Shown piece after piece: positions 28,795-40,942 of a stretch of DNA of 64,000 nucleotides. The first letter of the stretch is position 1. Each line of letters starts with the position of its first letter. The notes beneath the pieces were generated by a model. That model searched no databases. It saw nothing but the letters and a program-made list of their open reading frames with translations, and was not told the DNA's origin. Location: assembly GCA_943737045.1 (NCBI GenBank), contig CALSFV010000003.1, forward strand, positions 806,001 to 870,000, in the 5' to 3' direction. The stretch is from Parapristionchus giblindavisi (lineage: Eukaryota > Nematoda > Chromadorea > Rhabditida > Diplogasteridae). The translations under genes were made by a program, and so were the position numbers.

Positions 28795-31700
28795 CTACAT
28801 GTTGTTGTTCTCCACATTGTTCGTGGGCACGACGACGGCATCGGCATCAGCATCAGTAACGACGGCATCAGCGGCAGACGGCGTGACGTTGCACTTGGCG
28901 GGCCTGACCTGGACGTTGCTATCGACCACGTTGTCGGCGGGAACGTTGAAACTCTCCAACAAGACACTCAGAGGATCACAATCCTCAATCCATCTCCTCC
29001 TCAATTGATTCGCATGAGCAGTCACATGACTACCATCCAATCTCTGGATCTCATAGATCACATTTCCTTTCCTTCTGAGCACTACGGCTTCAGTCCACTT
29101 CTCGTGATTCGGTCCATCTCGATCACGATAATACACACAATCTCCTTCAGCGAACTCTCGTGTCTCCTTCTTATTCACTACTCTATCCTCTCCCTCCCTG
29201 GGCGACATGAGAGTGAGGTGACATCTCATTTTCCTTCCGAGGAAAATCTCCGCTGGAGTATACATCTTCAGTTGATTGTTAGGAGTGCATCTGTACATCA
29301 TCAGGAACTTCTGCACGTTCTCATCCTCCGGTCCTTCTTCTTTCATCTTCAACAGTGACCGCTTGAACGTATCCACGAAGCGTTCAGCCTGTCCATTACT
29401 CTGCGGATGATACGGTGGCGAGAACATGTGATTGATTCCATACTCCATACAGAATGCTCTCATCTTCTCAGACTTGAACTGAGTTCCATTATCAGAGACT
29501 ATTGTCTCCGGACTACCGTATCTTGATACGAAGTCTCTCACTGCTTTGACGGTTGCATCAGCCGTAATCCTCTCCATTGTCACGACCTCTGGCCATCTAC
29601 TATGAACATCCACAATGATCAAGTAGTAACGTCCCTTCATTGGACATGCGAAATCCATATGGACTCGCTCCATTGGTCGACTCGTAACTGGCCAGTTGAT
29701 TGGCTCAGCCTTAGATGGATTCTTTGCAGCTCTTGCACAACCTTCAGCAACATCCTTGGGCACTTGCATATCCTTGAGTGCGTGCACCTTCTTAGGATCT
29801 GGATGACGTGCAGATTCATTCACGATGAATCCAAGGAAATGGACATCTTTATGTCCGAATGCACACTTATCTACTCGGATTCTGAAACCAGAATCACGAA
29901 TCTTCTCGAGAACTCTCATCAGGTTCTCGTCGTGCTCTTCCTTCGTCCTTCCACTTACAATGACATCATCCAAGTATGCCACTGTCCTGCTCATTCCTGT
30001 CAACATCTGGTCCATTATAGACTGGAATATACCTCGAGCAGGTTTAACTCCGAACGGTAATCTACGGTACTGATATAGTCCGCGATGCGTATTGATCACG
30101 AGGAGCTTCTTAGCTTCTTCGTCTACTTCAACTTGGAGATACGCATCCGAGAAATCGATCTTGGAGAAGACTGTTCCACCATTCAGTGAAGCGAATATGT
30201 CTTCCGGCAGCTTAGGCGGATGAGTGCAATCTTCCAGACAGTCATTCAATCCTGTCTTGAAATCGGCACACAATCTCTTTGCACCATTCTTCTTTGCGAC
30301 TAGCAAGAACGGAGCCGCCCACTCCGAGTGTTCTACCTTAGAGATCACTCCCATATCACATAATCGATCGATTTCTTCATCACACACCTGCTGGCTGGCA
30401 TACGGCACTGGCCGCTTGTTACGGAACACTGGCTTCACGCCAGGCTTCAGGTACAACTTAGCTGCAGACTTGTTGTACTTGCCCAGTCCAGGCTCACAAA
30501 CTTCTGGGAAGACATCCTTTACCCAGGTTGTGTAGTCTCCTGACTTGATGTGTGCAATCACCGTTTCATCATTCTCATCTGAGAATGCTCGCTTCAAGTC
30601 TAGCTTGAAGAATACATCATTGCCGACTAGTCGAATCGGTCTTGGGGTGACGTGGACCCATGCGTCACACTCCTTGCCACAGTATTCCATTTTACTGCGG
30701 AACTTGCCGAGGATCTTCATACCTTGACCATTTGGACATGATACGGTACATGGAGCGGGAATCAACTTAGGATTCTTCATCTCCTTCCAGTCTACCTCCG
30801 AGATGAGCGTCAGATCAGATCCTGTGTCAAGTTGACACTCCATCTGTTTTCCATCCATGGATACATTCACGTACACCCGATTGCCTTCAATCTGATTGCA
30901 ATCCTTCACTTGTACTGAATTGTTCTTCCAGTGGTTCTTCTTCGGTCTCATTTCTGGATGCTTCAACCAGCATCTCTCATCGGTGTGACCCTTCTTGCCA
31001 CAATGTGTACATTCCACATTGGCATTTGATCTCTCGGTCTTTGGCTTCTTACGATTCTTTCCCTTATCATCTTCAGGTACTTTCACCATATTGGCTGATT
31101 TCGTCTGCACCACTGAGACATCATGCTCTAGTGCTCTCAACGACGAATATCTCTCCAGAAGCTCCTTGAATGTGATGTCTGCCTTCTGGCTTACAGCGTT
31201 GAATAGTTGAGTACGCATCATCTTCTGTTGAGGCAAATCCAATCCAGCAAGGAACACCGTGATCTTCATTTGATCCTCCTTAATATCCTTCAGATTGCCT
31301 TTTTGATACAGACGATTCACATCAGAAGCGAATTCCATCACATCCGTACTACCATTCATAGCCATGCTCAGTTTGAAGAATCGAACACGCAGTTCGAAAT
31401 CTGTTTCTTTCTTGCCAAACAGAGCCTTGAGTGCCTTTATCGTATCATCGAACGATATTTTCATCACATCTTCTGGTGCCTTGTGATCTCGATACAACGC
31501 ATTACACTTCACACTCAAATGACGCAAAAGTATTCTGACTTTGTTACAGTCGTCCAAATGCTTTGCATCATACTCGAAGAAGTCTCGATAACGATCATAC
31601 CAGTTATCGAATGTGCATTCCTCAGCATCATAATCGAAATCCACAATGCGAGCTTCCATCGCATCAATAGATGGTCCTTGAGTAACTTGACTTTTAATCT

Positions 31701-31860
31701 CTCCATTAACAACTACTGTCTCTCTACTCGCTAACATCTCGAGTATTTCATTGTTCTTCTTATTCTGCTCCTCCTGCTTGTTCATGAATTCCTGCTGCAT
31801 CTTCACAAACATCTCCATTACAGTTGCCAACGTGACTTCCGGCTTCACTTCTCCAGGCAT
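28795..31860 (-). CDS. Gypsy gag-pol polyprotein lacking RNase H and integrase zinc domain
   Basis: A single 1021-residue open frame starts at ATG 31860. Domains in order: capsid-like Gag about 65-245; CCHC zinc knuckle 284-297; aspartic protease DTGS 345-348; reverse transcriptase about 470-680 with IDFSDAY near 568-574 and catalytic YLDD 629-632; integrase core with D736, D790 and E826 (D,D35E). Between residues about 700 and 708 the sequence jumps from the end of the RT palm/thumb (VHALKDMQVPKD) to the end of the integrase HHCC region (CARAAKNPSKAEP). This omits RNase H and the HHCC zinc module that related gag-pol proteins have. The frame is not broken by the deletion. The closest family I recognise is the metazoan gypsy group often annotated as 'K02A2.6-like'. 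The protein is probably not active by itself. Confidence 0.95.
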   Translation of the reverse strand: MPGEVKPEVTLATVMEMFVKMQQEFMNKQEEQNKKNNEILEMLASRETVVVNGEIKSQVTQGPSIDAMEARIVDFDYDAEECTFDNWYDRYRDFFEYDAKHLDDCNKVRILLRHLSVKCNALYRDHKAPEDVMKISFDDTIKALKALFGKKETDFELRVRFFKLSMAMNGSTDVMEFASDVNRLYQKGNLKDIKEDQMKITVFLAGLDLPQQKMMRTQLFNAVSQKADITFKELLERYSSLRALEHDVSVVQTKSANMVKVPEDDKGKNRKKPKTERSNANVECTHCGKKGHTDERCWLKHPEMRPKKNHWKNNSVQVKDCNQIEGNRVYVNVSMDGKQMECQLDTGSDLTLISEVDWKEMKNPKLIPAPCTVSCPNGQGMKILGKFRSKMEYCGKECDAWVHVTPRPIRLVGNDVFFKLDLKRAFSDENDETVIAHIKSGDYTTWVKDVFPEVCEPGLGKYNKSAAKLYLKPGVKPVFRNKRPVPYASQQVCDEEIDRLCDMGVISKVEHSEWAAPFLLVAKKNGAKRLCADFKTGLNDCLEDCTHPPKLPEDIFASLNGGTVFSKIDFSDAYLQVEVDEEAKKLLVINTHRGLYQYRRLPFGVKPARGIFQSIMDQMLTGMSRTVAYLDDVIVSGRTKEEHDENLMRVLEKIRDSGFRIRVDKCAFGHKDVHFLGFIVNESARHPDPKKVHALKDMQVPKDVAEGCARAAKNPSKAEPINWPVTSRPMERVHMDFACPMKGRYYLIIVDVHSRWPEVVTMERITADATVKAVRDFVSRYGSPETIVSDNGTQFKSEKMRAFCMEYGINHMFSPPYHPQSNGQAERFVDTFKRSLLKMKEEGPEDENVQKFLMMYRCTPNNQLKMYTPAEIFLGRKMRCHLTLMSPREGEDRVVNKKETREFAEGDCVYYRDRDGPNHEKWTEAVVLRRKGNVIYEIQRLDGSHVTAHANQLRRRWIEDCDPLSVLLESFNVPADNVVDSNVQVRPAKCNVTPSAADAVVTDADADAVVVPTNNVENNNM

Positions 31861-31947
31861 CCTTACTACGAATCACTTGAGTACACTTAGCTCAAAGAAA
31901 AATTCGCGATAGCCTTCGGCGTACCTCTTGCAAAGTACCACACAGAA

Positions 31948-32149
31948 TCCACACAGAAGACGTACAATCACAAAGTTTGTACACTGCCACGCTCACAAAG
32001 TACGTGAAGCAGTTTCCACACAGAAGACGTACAATCACAAAGTTTGTACACTGCCACGCTCACAAAGTACGTGAAGCAGTTTCCACACAGAAGACGTACA
32101 ATCACAAAGTTTGTACACTGCCACGCTCACAAAGTACGTGAAGCAGTTT
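31948..32149 (-). repeat. Three 67-bp tandem repeats in the gypsy leader
   Basis: A 67-bp unit starting 'tccacacagaagacgtac' begins at 31948, 32015 and 32082. It lies between the primer-binding site and the gag start, in the untranslated leader. Such repeats vary easily between copies. No function is visible. Confidence 0.9.
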
Positions 32150-32315
32150 CACACAGAACTTGATAATACCCTCACAAAGCAGGTATTACCACCGAAGAGA
32201 AGAACTTGATAAGGTCCTCACAAAGTGGACCTTATCACCGCAGAAAAGAAGTGACGAAATGAAGAAGAAAAGAAAAGAAACGAGAAAGAAATAAGACTTA
32301 CGTTAGCTCGTCAAA

Positions 32316-32329
32316 GATCCTGGTCGCCA
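32316..32329 (-). other. Primer-binding site of gypsy element
   Basis: On the minus strand TGGCGACCAGGATC begins two bases after the 5' LTR. It starts with TGG, as expected for pairing with the CCA end of a tRNA. The tRNA species cannot be settled without a tRNA catalogue of the host. Confidence 0.75.
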
Positions 32330-32331
32330 AA

Positions 32332-32565
32332 TGTTATGTCCTTAGGCACAACTCGTGTAGTAGAATAGAGACTTTATTATAGAGAGATAAACAGTACCAC
32401 CGGTACAAAGGGTTGAACTAGATAAGAATGAAGGAATGACCAATATAGACAGCACGTCAACTACGATGACGTGTCATTAGCATAGAATAGGGTAATGTGG
32501 TCAAATGCAAATATGTATGCTAATGTGCAGTTTGGGTTATAACAATAGACTTTGGAGCATACATA
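32332..32565 (-). repeat. 5' LTR of gypsy element
   Basis: This is the direct repeat of 28321-28554 with one visible mismatch. Its outer end lacks the TGC seen in the other LTR and is followed by 'tt' and then satellite. Confidence 0.92.
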
Positions 32566-34392
32566 TTGAGGGAGGCGTACTCTATCCATTGCGTCTCTGT
32601 ACGACCAGAGCGAATCGGTGTATCTTTATTCGTACGTTTACAATTTAATTTGACACCTGATAATTAGCTCAAGACAAGCTGAACTCATATAAAGTCACAA
32701 CCGCTCATTTGTAACGCGAAATCGACAGATAACGCGGCAATCGTTACAATTCGCACATAAATCACCACAACTTGCTTCAAACTTATCCGTTCGAGCTGCG
32801 GAAGCGCGCGTCGACGCCTCGCAACGTCCGCTATGCTGTACAGGTAAAATTGCGAATTTTCAGGAGCTAATTCGAGCGGGAAATGGCCATACCTGTGGCC
32901 GTTTCTCACTTTTTCGTGACTGTGGTTGCTGGTGAGATTGGACATGCTCTACTATTTGATATAGCTCAATATTTTCATAAATATTTTTATTGTAAATCCG
33001 AGATATGGTTACTCACATACACAAAAGACACATACACACCTCCCCTACCGCCGCGACGGCGACCAACGCCACCTAACCCGTCTAGCCTACGCCGAATACC
33101 GAATTTATACTTTAAAATTTCCCTGATCGGATTTTAAATTGATTGTTTTTTTTCTCGTGAAAATAGAAAAAAATGGGCCAAAATTGCCAGTATGACTGTT
33201 TCAGCGTTGCGTGCGCTCTCTAAAACTGTGTTCACTAAATTCGTCATACCAAATTACATATTTGTGGCTGAAAAAAGTATGCGATTTGATCCAGGCTATC
33301 TATGCATGGGGATAGGGAAAGGGAGGGGGAGCGAGAGGGAGGCGTACTCTATCCATTGCGTCTCTGTACGACCAGAGCGAATCGGTGTATCTTTATTCGT
33401 ACGTTTACAATTTAATTTGACACCTGATAATTAGCTCAAGACAAGCTGAACTCATATAAAGTCACAACCGCTCATTTGTAACGCGAAATCGACAGATAAC
33501 GCGGCAATCGTTACAATTCGCACATAAATCACCACAACTTGCTTCAAACTTATCCGTTCGAGCTGCGGAAGCGCGCGTCGACGCCTCGCAACGTCCGCTA
33601 TGCTGTACAGGTAAAATTGCGAATTTTCAGGAGCTAATTCGAGCGGGAAATGGCCATACCTGTGGCCGTTTCTTACTTTTTCGTGACTGTGGTTGCTGGT
33701 GAGATTGGACATGCTCTACTATTTGATATAGCTCAATATTTTCATAAATATTTTTATTGTAAATCCGAGATATGGTTATAGTGAGAGATGGATATATATA
33801 GAGAGAGAGAAGAGGAGGAGGAGGAGGAGGGGAATCGCTCTTTACTCACATACACAAAAGACACATACACACCTCCCCAAACCGCCGCGACGGCGACCAA
33901 CGCCACCTAACCCATCTAGCCTACGCCGAATACTGAATTTATACTTCAAAATTTCCCTGATCGGATTATAAATTGATTGTTTTTTTTCTCGTGAAAATAG
34001 AAAAAATGGGCCAAAATTGCCAGTATGACTGTTTCAGCGTTGCGTGCGCTCTCTAAAACTGTGTTCACTAAATTCGTCATACCAAATTACATATTTGTGG
34101 CTGAAAAAAGTATGCGATTTGATCCAGGCTATCTATGCATGGGGATAGGGAAAGGGAGGGGGAGCGAGAGGGAGGCGTACTCTATCCATTGCGTCTCTGT
34201 ACGACCAGAGCGAATCGGTGTATCTTTATTCGTACGTTTACAATTTAATTTGACACCTGATAATTAGCTCAAGACAAGCTGAACTCATATAAAGTCACAA
34301 CCGCTCATTTGTAACGCGAAATCGACAGATAACGCGGCAATCGTTACAATTCGCACATAAATCACCACAACTTGCTTCAAACTTATCCGTTC

Positions 34393-34501
34393 TGCACTGT
34401 TACATTTGCCTTACGTGTCTACGCCGTAACCCCCTCCGTCGCGTCGGACAGGCGGCGGAGGGGGTTACGGCGTAGACACGTAAGGCAAATGTAACAGTGC
34501 A
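34393..34501. mobile_element. 109-bp foldback element, satellite copy 2
   Basis: Same arms, same insertion site and same TTC flanks as the copy at 27523. It is shared by descent through satellite amplification and is not a separate insertion. Confidence 0.93.
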
Positions 34502-35340
34502 TTCGAGCTGCGGAAGCGCGCGTCGACGCCTCGCAACGTCCGCTATGCTGTACAGGTAAAATTGCGAATTTTCAGGAGCTAATTCGAGCGGGAAATGGCC
34601 ATACCTGTGGCCGTTTCTCACTTTTTCGTGACTGTGGTTGCTGGTGAGATTGGAAATGCTCTACTATTTGATATAGCTCAATATTTTCATAAATATTTTT
34701 TTTGTAAATCCGAGATATGGTTATAGTGAGATATGGATATATATAGAGAGAGAGAGAAGAGGAGGAGGAGGAGGAGGGGAATCGCTCTTTACTCACATAC
34801 ACAAAAGACACATACACACCTCCCCAAACCGCCGCGACGGCGACCAACGCCACCTAACCCGTCTAGCCTACGCCGAATACTGAATTTATACTTTAAAATT
34901 TCCCTGATCGGATTTTAAATTGATTGTTTTTTTTCTCGTGAAAATAGAAAAAAATGGGCCAAAATTGCCAGTATGACTGTTTCAGCGTTGCGTGCGCTCT
35001 CTAAAACTGTGTTCACTAAATTCGTCATACCAAATTACATATTTGTGGCTGAAAAAAGTATGCGATTTGATCCAGGCTATCTATGCATGGGGATAGGGAA
35101 AGGGAGGGGGAGCGAGAGGAAGGCGTACTCTATCCATTGCGTCTCTGTACGACCAGAGCGAATCGGTGTATCTTTATTCGTACGTTTACAATTTAATTTG
35201 ACACCTGATAATTAGCTCAAGACAAGCTGAACTCATATAAAGTCACAACCGCTCATTTGTAACGCGAAATCGACAGATAACGCGGCAATCGTTACAATTC
35301 GCACATAAATCACCACAACTTGCTTCAAACTTATCCGTTC

Positions 35341-35449
35341 TGCACTGTTACATTTGCCTTACGTGTCTACGCCGTAACCCCCTCCGTCGCGTCGGACAGG
35401 CGGCGGAGGGGGTTACGGCGTAGACACGTAAGGCAAATGTAACAGTGCA
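35341..35449. mobile_element. 109-bp foldback element, satellite copy 3
   Basis: The arms and insertion point match the copy at 27523, in the next unit after copy 2. Confidence 0.93.
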
Positions 35450-36286
35450 TTCGAGCTGCGGAAGCGCGCGTCGACGCCTCGCAACGTCCGCTATGCTGTA
35501 CAGGTAAAATTGCGAATTTTCAGGAGCTAATTCGAGCGGGAAATGGCCATACCTGTGGCCGTTTCTCACTTTTTCGTGACTGTGGTTGCTGGTGAGATTG
35601 GACATGCTCTACTATTTGATATAGCTCAATATTTTCATAAATATTTTTATTGTAAATCCGAGATATGGTTATAGTGAGAGATGGATATATATAGAGAGAG
35701 AGAAGAGGAGGAGGAGGAGGAGGGGAATCGCTCTTTACTCACATACACAAAAGACACATACACTCCTCCCCAAACCGCCGCGACGGCGACCAACGCCACC
35801 TAACCCGTCTAGCCTACGCCGAATACTGAATTTATACTTTAAAATTTCCCTGATCGGATTTTAAATTGATTGTTTTTTTTCTCGTGAAAATAGAAAAAAA
35901 TGGGCCAAAATTGCCAGTATGACTGTTTCAGCGTTGCGTGCGCTCTCTAAAACTGTGTTCACTAAATTCGTCATACCAAATTACATATTTGTGGCTGAAA
36001 AAAGTATGCGATTTGATCCAGGCTATCTATGCATGGGGATAGGGAAAGGGAGGGGGAGCGAGAGGGAGGCGTACTCTATCCATTGCGTCTCTGTACGACC
36101 AGATCGAATCGGTGTATCTTTATTCGTACGTTTACAATTTAATTTGACACCTGATAATTAGCTCAAGACAAGCTGAACTCATATAAAGTCACAACCGCTC
36201 ATTTGTAACGCGAAATCGACAGATAACGCGGCAATCGTTACAATTCGCACATAAATCACCACAACTTGCTTCAAACTTATCCGTTC

Positions 36287-36395
36287 TGCACTGTTACATT
36301 TGCCTTACGTGTCTACGCCGTAACCCCCTCCGTCGCGTCGGACAGGCGGCGGAGGGGGTTACGGCGTAGACACGTAAGGCAAATGTAACAGTGCA
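36287..36395. mobile_element. 109-bp foldback element, satellite copy 4
   Basis: Same position in the unit and same TTC flanks. It belongs to the 1894-bp dimer that also contains copy 2. Confidence 0.93.
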
Positions 36396-37234
36396 TTCGA
36401 GCTGCGGAAGCGCGCGTCGACGCCTCGCAACGTCCGCTATGCTGTACAGGTAAAATTGCGAATTTTCAGGAGCTAATTCGAGCGGGAAATGGCCATACCT
36501 GTGGCCGTTTCTCACTTTTTCGTGACTGTGGTTGCTGGTGAGATTGGAAATGCTCTACTATTTGATATAGCTCAATATTTTCATAAATATTTTTTTTGTA
36601 AATCCGAGATATGGTTATAGTGAGATATGGATATATATAGAGAGAGAGAGAAGAGGAGGAGGAGGAGGAGGGGAATCGCTCTTTACTCACATACACAAAA
36701 GACACATACACACCTCCCCAAACCGCCGCGACGGCGACCAACGCCACCTAACCCGTCTAGCCTACGCCGAATACTGAATTTATACTTTAAAATTTCCCTG
36801 ATCGGATTTTAAATTGATTGTTTTTTTTCTCGTGAAAATAGAAAAAAATGGGCCAAAATTGCCAGTATGACTGTTTCAGCGTTGCGTGCGCTCTCTAAAA
36901 CTGTGTTCACTAAATTCGTCATACCAAATTACATATTTGTGGCTGAAAAAAGTATGCGATTTGATCCAGGCTATCTATGCATGGGGATAGGGAAAGGGAG
37001 GGGGAGCGAGAGGAAGGCGTACTCTATCCATTGCGTCTCTGTACGACCAGAGCGAATCGGTGTATCTTTATTCGTACGTTTACAATTTAATTTGACACCT
37101 GATAATTAGCTCAAGACAAGCTGAACTCATATAAAGTCACAACCGCTCATTTGTAACGCGAAATCGACAGATAACGCGGCAATCGTTACAATTCGCACAT
37201 AAATCACCACAACTTGCTTCAAACTTATCCGTTC

Positions 37235-37343
37235 TGCACTGTTACATTTGCCTTACGTGTCTACGCCGTAACCCCCTCCGTCGCGTCGGACAGGCGGCGG
37301 AGGGGGTTACGGCGTAGACACGTAAGGCAAATGTAACAGTGCA
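37235..37343. mobile_element. 109-bp foldback element, satellite copy 5
   Basis: Same position in the unit. It is the 1894-bp partner of copy 3. Confidence 0.93.
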
Positions 37344-38180
37344 TTCGAGCTGCGGAAGCGCGCGTCGACGCCTCGCAACGTCCGCTATGCTGTACAGGTA
37401 AAATTGCGAATTTTCAGGAGCTAATTCGAGCGGGAAATGGCCATACCTGTGGCCGTTTCTCACTTTTTCGTGACTGTGGTTGCTGGTGAGATTGGACATG
37501 CTCTACTATTTGATATAGCTCAATATTTTCATAAATATTTTTATTGTAAATCCGAGATATGGTTATAGTGAGAGATGGATATATATAGAGAGAGAGAAGA
37601 GGAGGAGGAGGAGGAGGGGAATCGCTCTTTACTCACATACACAAAAGACACATACACTCCTCCCCAAACCGCCGCGACGGCGACCAACGCCACCTAACCC
37701 GTCTAGCCTACGCCGAATACTGAATTTATACTTTAAAATTTCCCTGATCGGATTTTAAATTGATTGTTTTTTTTCTCGTGAAAATAGAAAAAAATGGGCC
37801 AAAATTGCCAGTATGACTGTTTCAGCGTTGCGTGCGCTCTCTAAAACTGTGTTCACTAAATTCGTCATACCAAATTACATATTTGTGGCTGAAAAAAGTA
37901 TGCGATTTGATCCAGGCTATCTATGCATGGGGATAGGGAAAGGGAGGGGGAGCGAGAGGGAGGCGTACTCTATCCATTGCGTCTCTGTACGACCAGATCG
38001 AATCGGTGTATCTTTATTCGTACGTTTACAATTTAATTTGACACCTGATAATTAGCTCAAGACAAGCTGAACTCATATAAAGTCACAACCGCTCATTTGT
38101 AACGCGAAATCGACAGATAACGCGGCAATGGTTACAATTCGCACATAAATCACCACAACTTGCTTCAAACTTATCCGTTC

Positions 38181-38289
38181 TGCACTGTTACATTTGCCTT
38201 ACGTGTCTACGCCGTAACCCCCTCCGTCGCGTCGGACAGGCGGCGGAGGGGGTTACGGCGTAGACACGTAAGGCAAATGTAACAGTGCA
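38181..38289. mobile_element. 109-bp foldback element, satellite copy 6
   Basis: Same position in the unit, with perfect arms kept. Confidence 0.93.
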
Positions 38290-39126
38290 TTCGAGCTGCG
38301 GAAGCGCGCGTCGACGCCTCGCAACGTCCGCTATGCTGTACAGGTAAAATTGCGAATTTTCAGGAGCTAATTCGAGCGGGAAATGGCCATACCTGTGGCC
38401 GTTTCTCACTTTTTCGTGACTGTGGTTGCTGGTGAGATTGGACATGCTCTACTATTTGATATAGCTCAATATTTTCATAAATATTTTTATTGTAAATCCG
38501 AGATATGGTTATAGTGAGAGATGGATATATATATAGAGAGAGAAGAGGAGGAGGAGGAGGAGGGGAATCGCTCTTTACTCACATACACAAAAGACACATA
38601 CACACCTCCCCAAACCGCCGCGACGGCGACCAACGCCACCTAACCCGTCTAGCCTACGCCGAATACTGAATTTATACTTTAAAATTTCCCTAATCGGATT
38701 TTAAATTGATTGTTTTTTTTCTCGTGAAAATAGAAAAAAATGGGCCAAAATTGCCAGTATGACTGTTTCAGCGTTGCGTGCGCTCTCTAAAACTATGTTC
38801 ACTAAATTCGTCATACCAAATTACATATTTGTGGCTGAAAAAAGTATGCGATTTGATCCAGGCTATCTATGCATGGGGATAGGGAAAGGGAGGGGGAGCG
38901 AGAGGGAGGCGTACTCTATCCATTGCGTCTCTGTACGACCAGAGCGAATCGGTGTATCTTTATTCGTACGTTTACAATTTAATTTGACACCTGATAATTA
39001 GCTCAAGACAAGCTGAACTCATATAAAGTCACAACCGCTCATTTGTAACGCGAAATCGACAGATAACGCGGCAATCGTTACAATTCGCACATAAATCACC
39101 ACAACTTGCTTCAAACTTATCCGTTC

Positions 39127-39235
39127 TGCACTGTTACATTTGCCTTACGTGTCTACGCCGTAACCCCCTCCGTCGCGTCGGACAGGCGGCGGAGGGGGTT
39201 ACGGCGTAGACACGTAAGGCAAATGTAACAGTGCA
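39127..39235. mobile_element. 109-bp foldback element, satellite copy 7
   Basis: Same position in the unit. The next unit (anchor 39700) lacks the element. Confidence 0.93.
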
Positions 39236-40833
39236 TTCGAGCTGCGGAAGCGCGCGTCGACGCCTCGCAACGTCCGCTATGCTGTACAGGTAAAATTGCG
39301 AATTTTCAGGAGCTAATTCGAGCGGGAAATGGCCATACCTGTGGCCGTTTCTCACTTTTTCGTGACTGTGGTTGCTGGTGAGATTGGACATGCTCTACTA
39401 TTTGATATAGCTCAATATTTTCATAAATATTTTTATTGTAAATCCGAGATATGGTTATAGTGAGAGATGGATATATATAGAGAGAGAGAAGAGGAGGAGG
39501 AGGAGGGGAATCGCTCTTTACTCACATACACAAAAGACACATACACACCTCCCCTACCGCCGCGACGGCGACCAACGCCACCTAACCCGTCTAGCCTACG
39601 CCGAATACTGAATTTATACTTTAAAATTTCCCTGATCGGATTTTGAATTGATTGTTTTTTTTCTCGTGGAAATAGAAAAAATGGGCCAAAATTGCCAGTA
39701 TGACTGTTTCAGCGTTGCGTGCGCTCTCTAAAACTGTGTTCACTAAATTCGTCATACCAAATTACATATTTGTGGCTGAAAAAAGTATGCGATTTGATCC
39801 AGGCTATCTATGTATGGGGATAGGGAAAGGGAAGGGGAGCGAGAGGGAGGCGTACTCTATCCATTGCGTCTCTGTACGACCAGAGCGAATCGGTGTATCT
39901 TTATTCGTACGTTTACAATTTAATTTGACACCTAATAATTAGCTCAAGACAAGCTGAACTCATATAAGTCACAACCGCTCATTTGTAACGCGAAATCGAC
40001 AGATAACGCGGCAATCGTTACAATTCGCACATAAATCACCACAACTTGCTTCAAACTTATCCGTTCGAGCTGCGGAAGCGCGCGTCGACGCCTCGCAACG
40101 TCCGCTATGCTGTACAGGTAAAATTGCGAATTTTCAGGAGCTAATTCGAGCGGGAAATGGCCATACCTGTGGCCGTTTCTCACTTTTTCGTGACTGTGGT
40201 TGCTGGTGAGATTGGACATGCTCTACTATTTGATATAGCTCAATATTTTCATAAATATTTTTATTGTAAATCCGAGATATGGTTACTCACATACACAAAA
40301 GACACATACACACCTCCCCTACCGCCGCGACGGCGACCAACGCCACCTAACCCGTCTAGCCTACGCCGAATACCGAATTTATACTTTAAAATTTCCCTGA
40401 TCGGATTTTAAATTGATTGTTTTTTTTCTCGTGAAAATAGAAAAAAATGGGCCAAAATTGCCAGTATGACTGTTTCAGCGTTGCGTGCGCTCTCTAAAAC
40501 TGTGTTCACTAAATTCGTCATACCAAATTACATATTTGTGGCTGAAAAAAGTATGCGATTTGATCCAGGCTATCTATGCATGGGGATAGGGAAAGGGAGG
40601 GGGAGCGAGAGGGAGGCGTACTCTATCCATTGCGTCTCTGTACGACCAGAGCGAATCGGTGTATCTTTATTCGTACGTTTACAATTTAATTTGACACCTG
40701 ATAATTAGCTCAAGACAAGCTGAACTCATATAAAGTCACAACCGCTCATTTGTAACGCGAAATCGACAGATAACGCGGCAATCGTTACAATTCGCACATA
40801 AATCACCACAACTTGCTTCAAACTTATCCGTTC

Positions 40834-40942
40834 TGCACTGTTACATTTGCCTTACGTGTCTACGCCGTAACCCCCTCCGTCGCGTCGGACAGGCGGCGGA
40901 GGGGGTTACGGCGTAGACACGTAAGGCAAATGTAACAGTGCA
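40834..40942. mobile_element. 109-bp foldback element, satellite copy 8
   Basis: Same position in the unit. This unit also lacks the purine tract, and it lies between two units without the foldback element. Confidence 0.93.

Larger units (their letters stand above)
28321..32565 (-). mobile_element. Ty3/gypsy LTR retrotransposon, internally deleted
   Basis: The element lies on the minus strand, with two direct LTRs of about 234 bp that differ at one position I can see (ttatt versus ttata). A primer-binding site, a gag-pol frame and a polypurine tract are all in the expected places. The near-identity of the LTRs indicates a recent origin. Expected short target duplications are absent. Instead, 74 bp of satellite (28247-28320) is repeated just outside the other end (32568-32641). 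The 5' LTR also seems to lack its first three bases. Confidence 0.96.

Noticed and set aside
28706..31734. Plus-strand open frames of 60-207 residues across the gypsy element
   Set aside because: They are antisense shadows of the gag-pol frame and show no domain.
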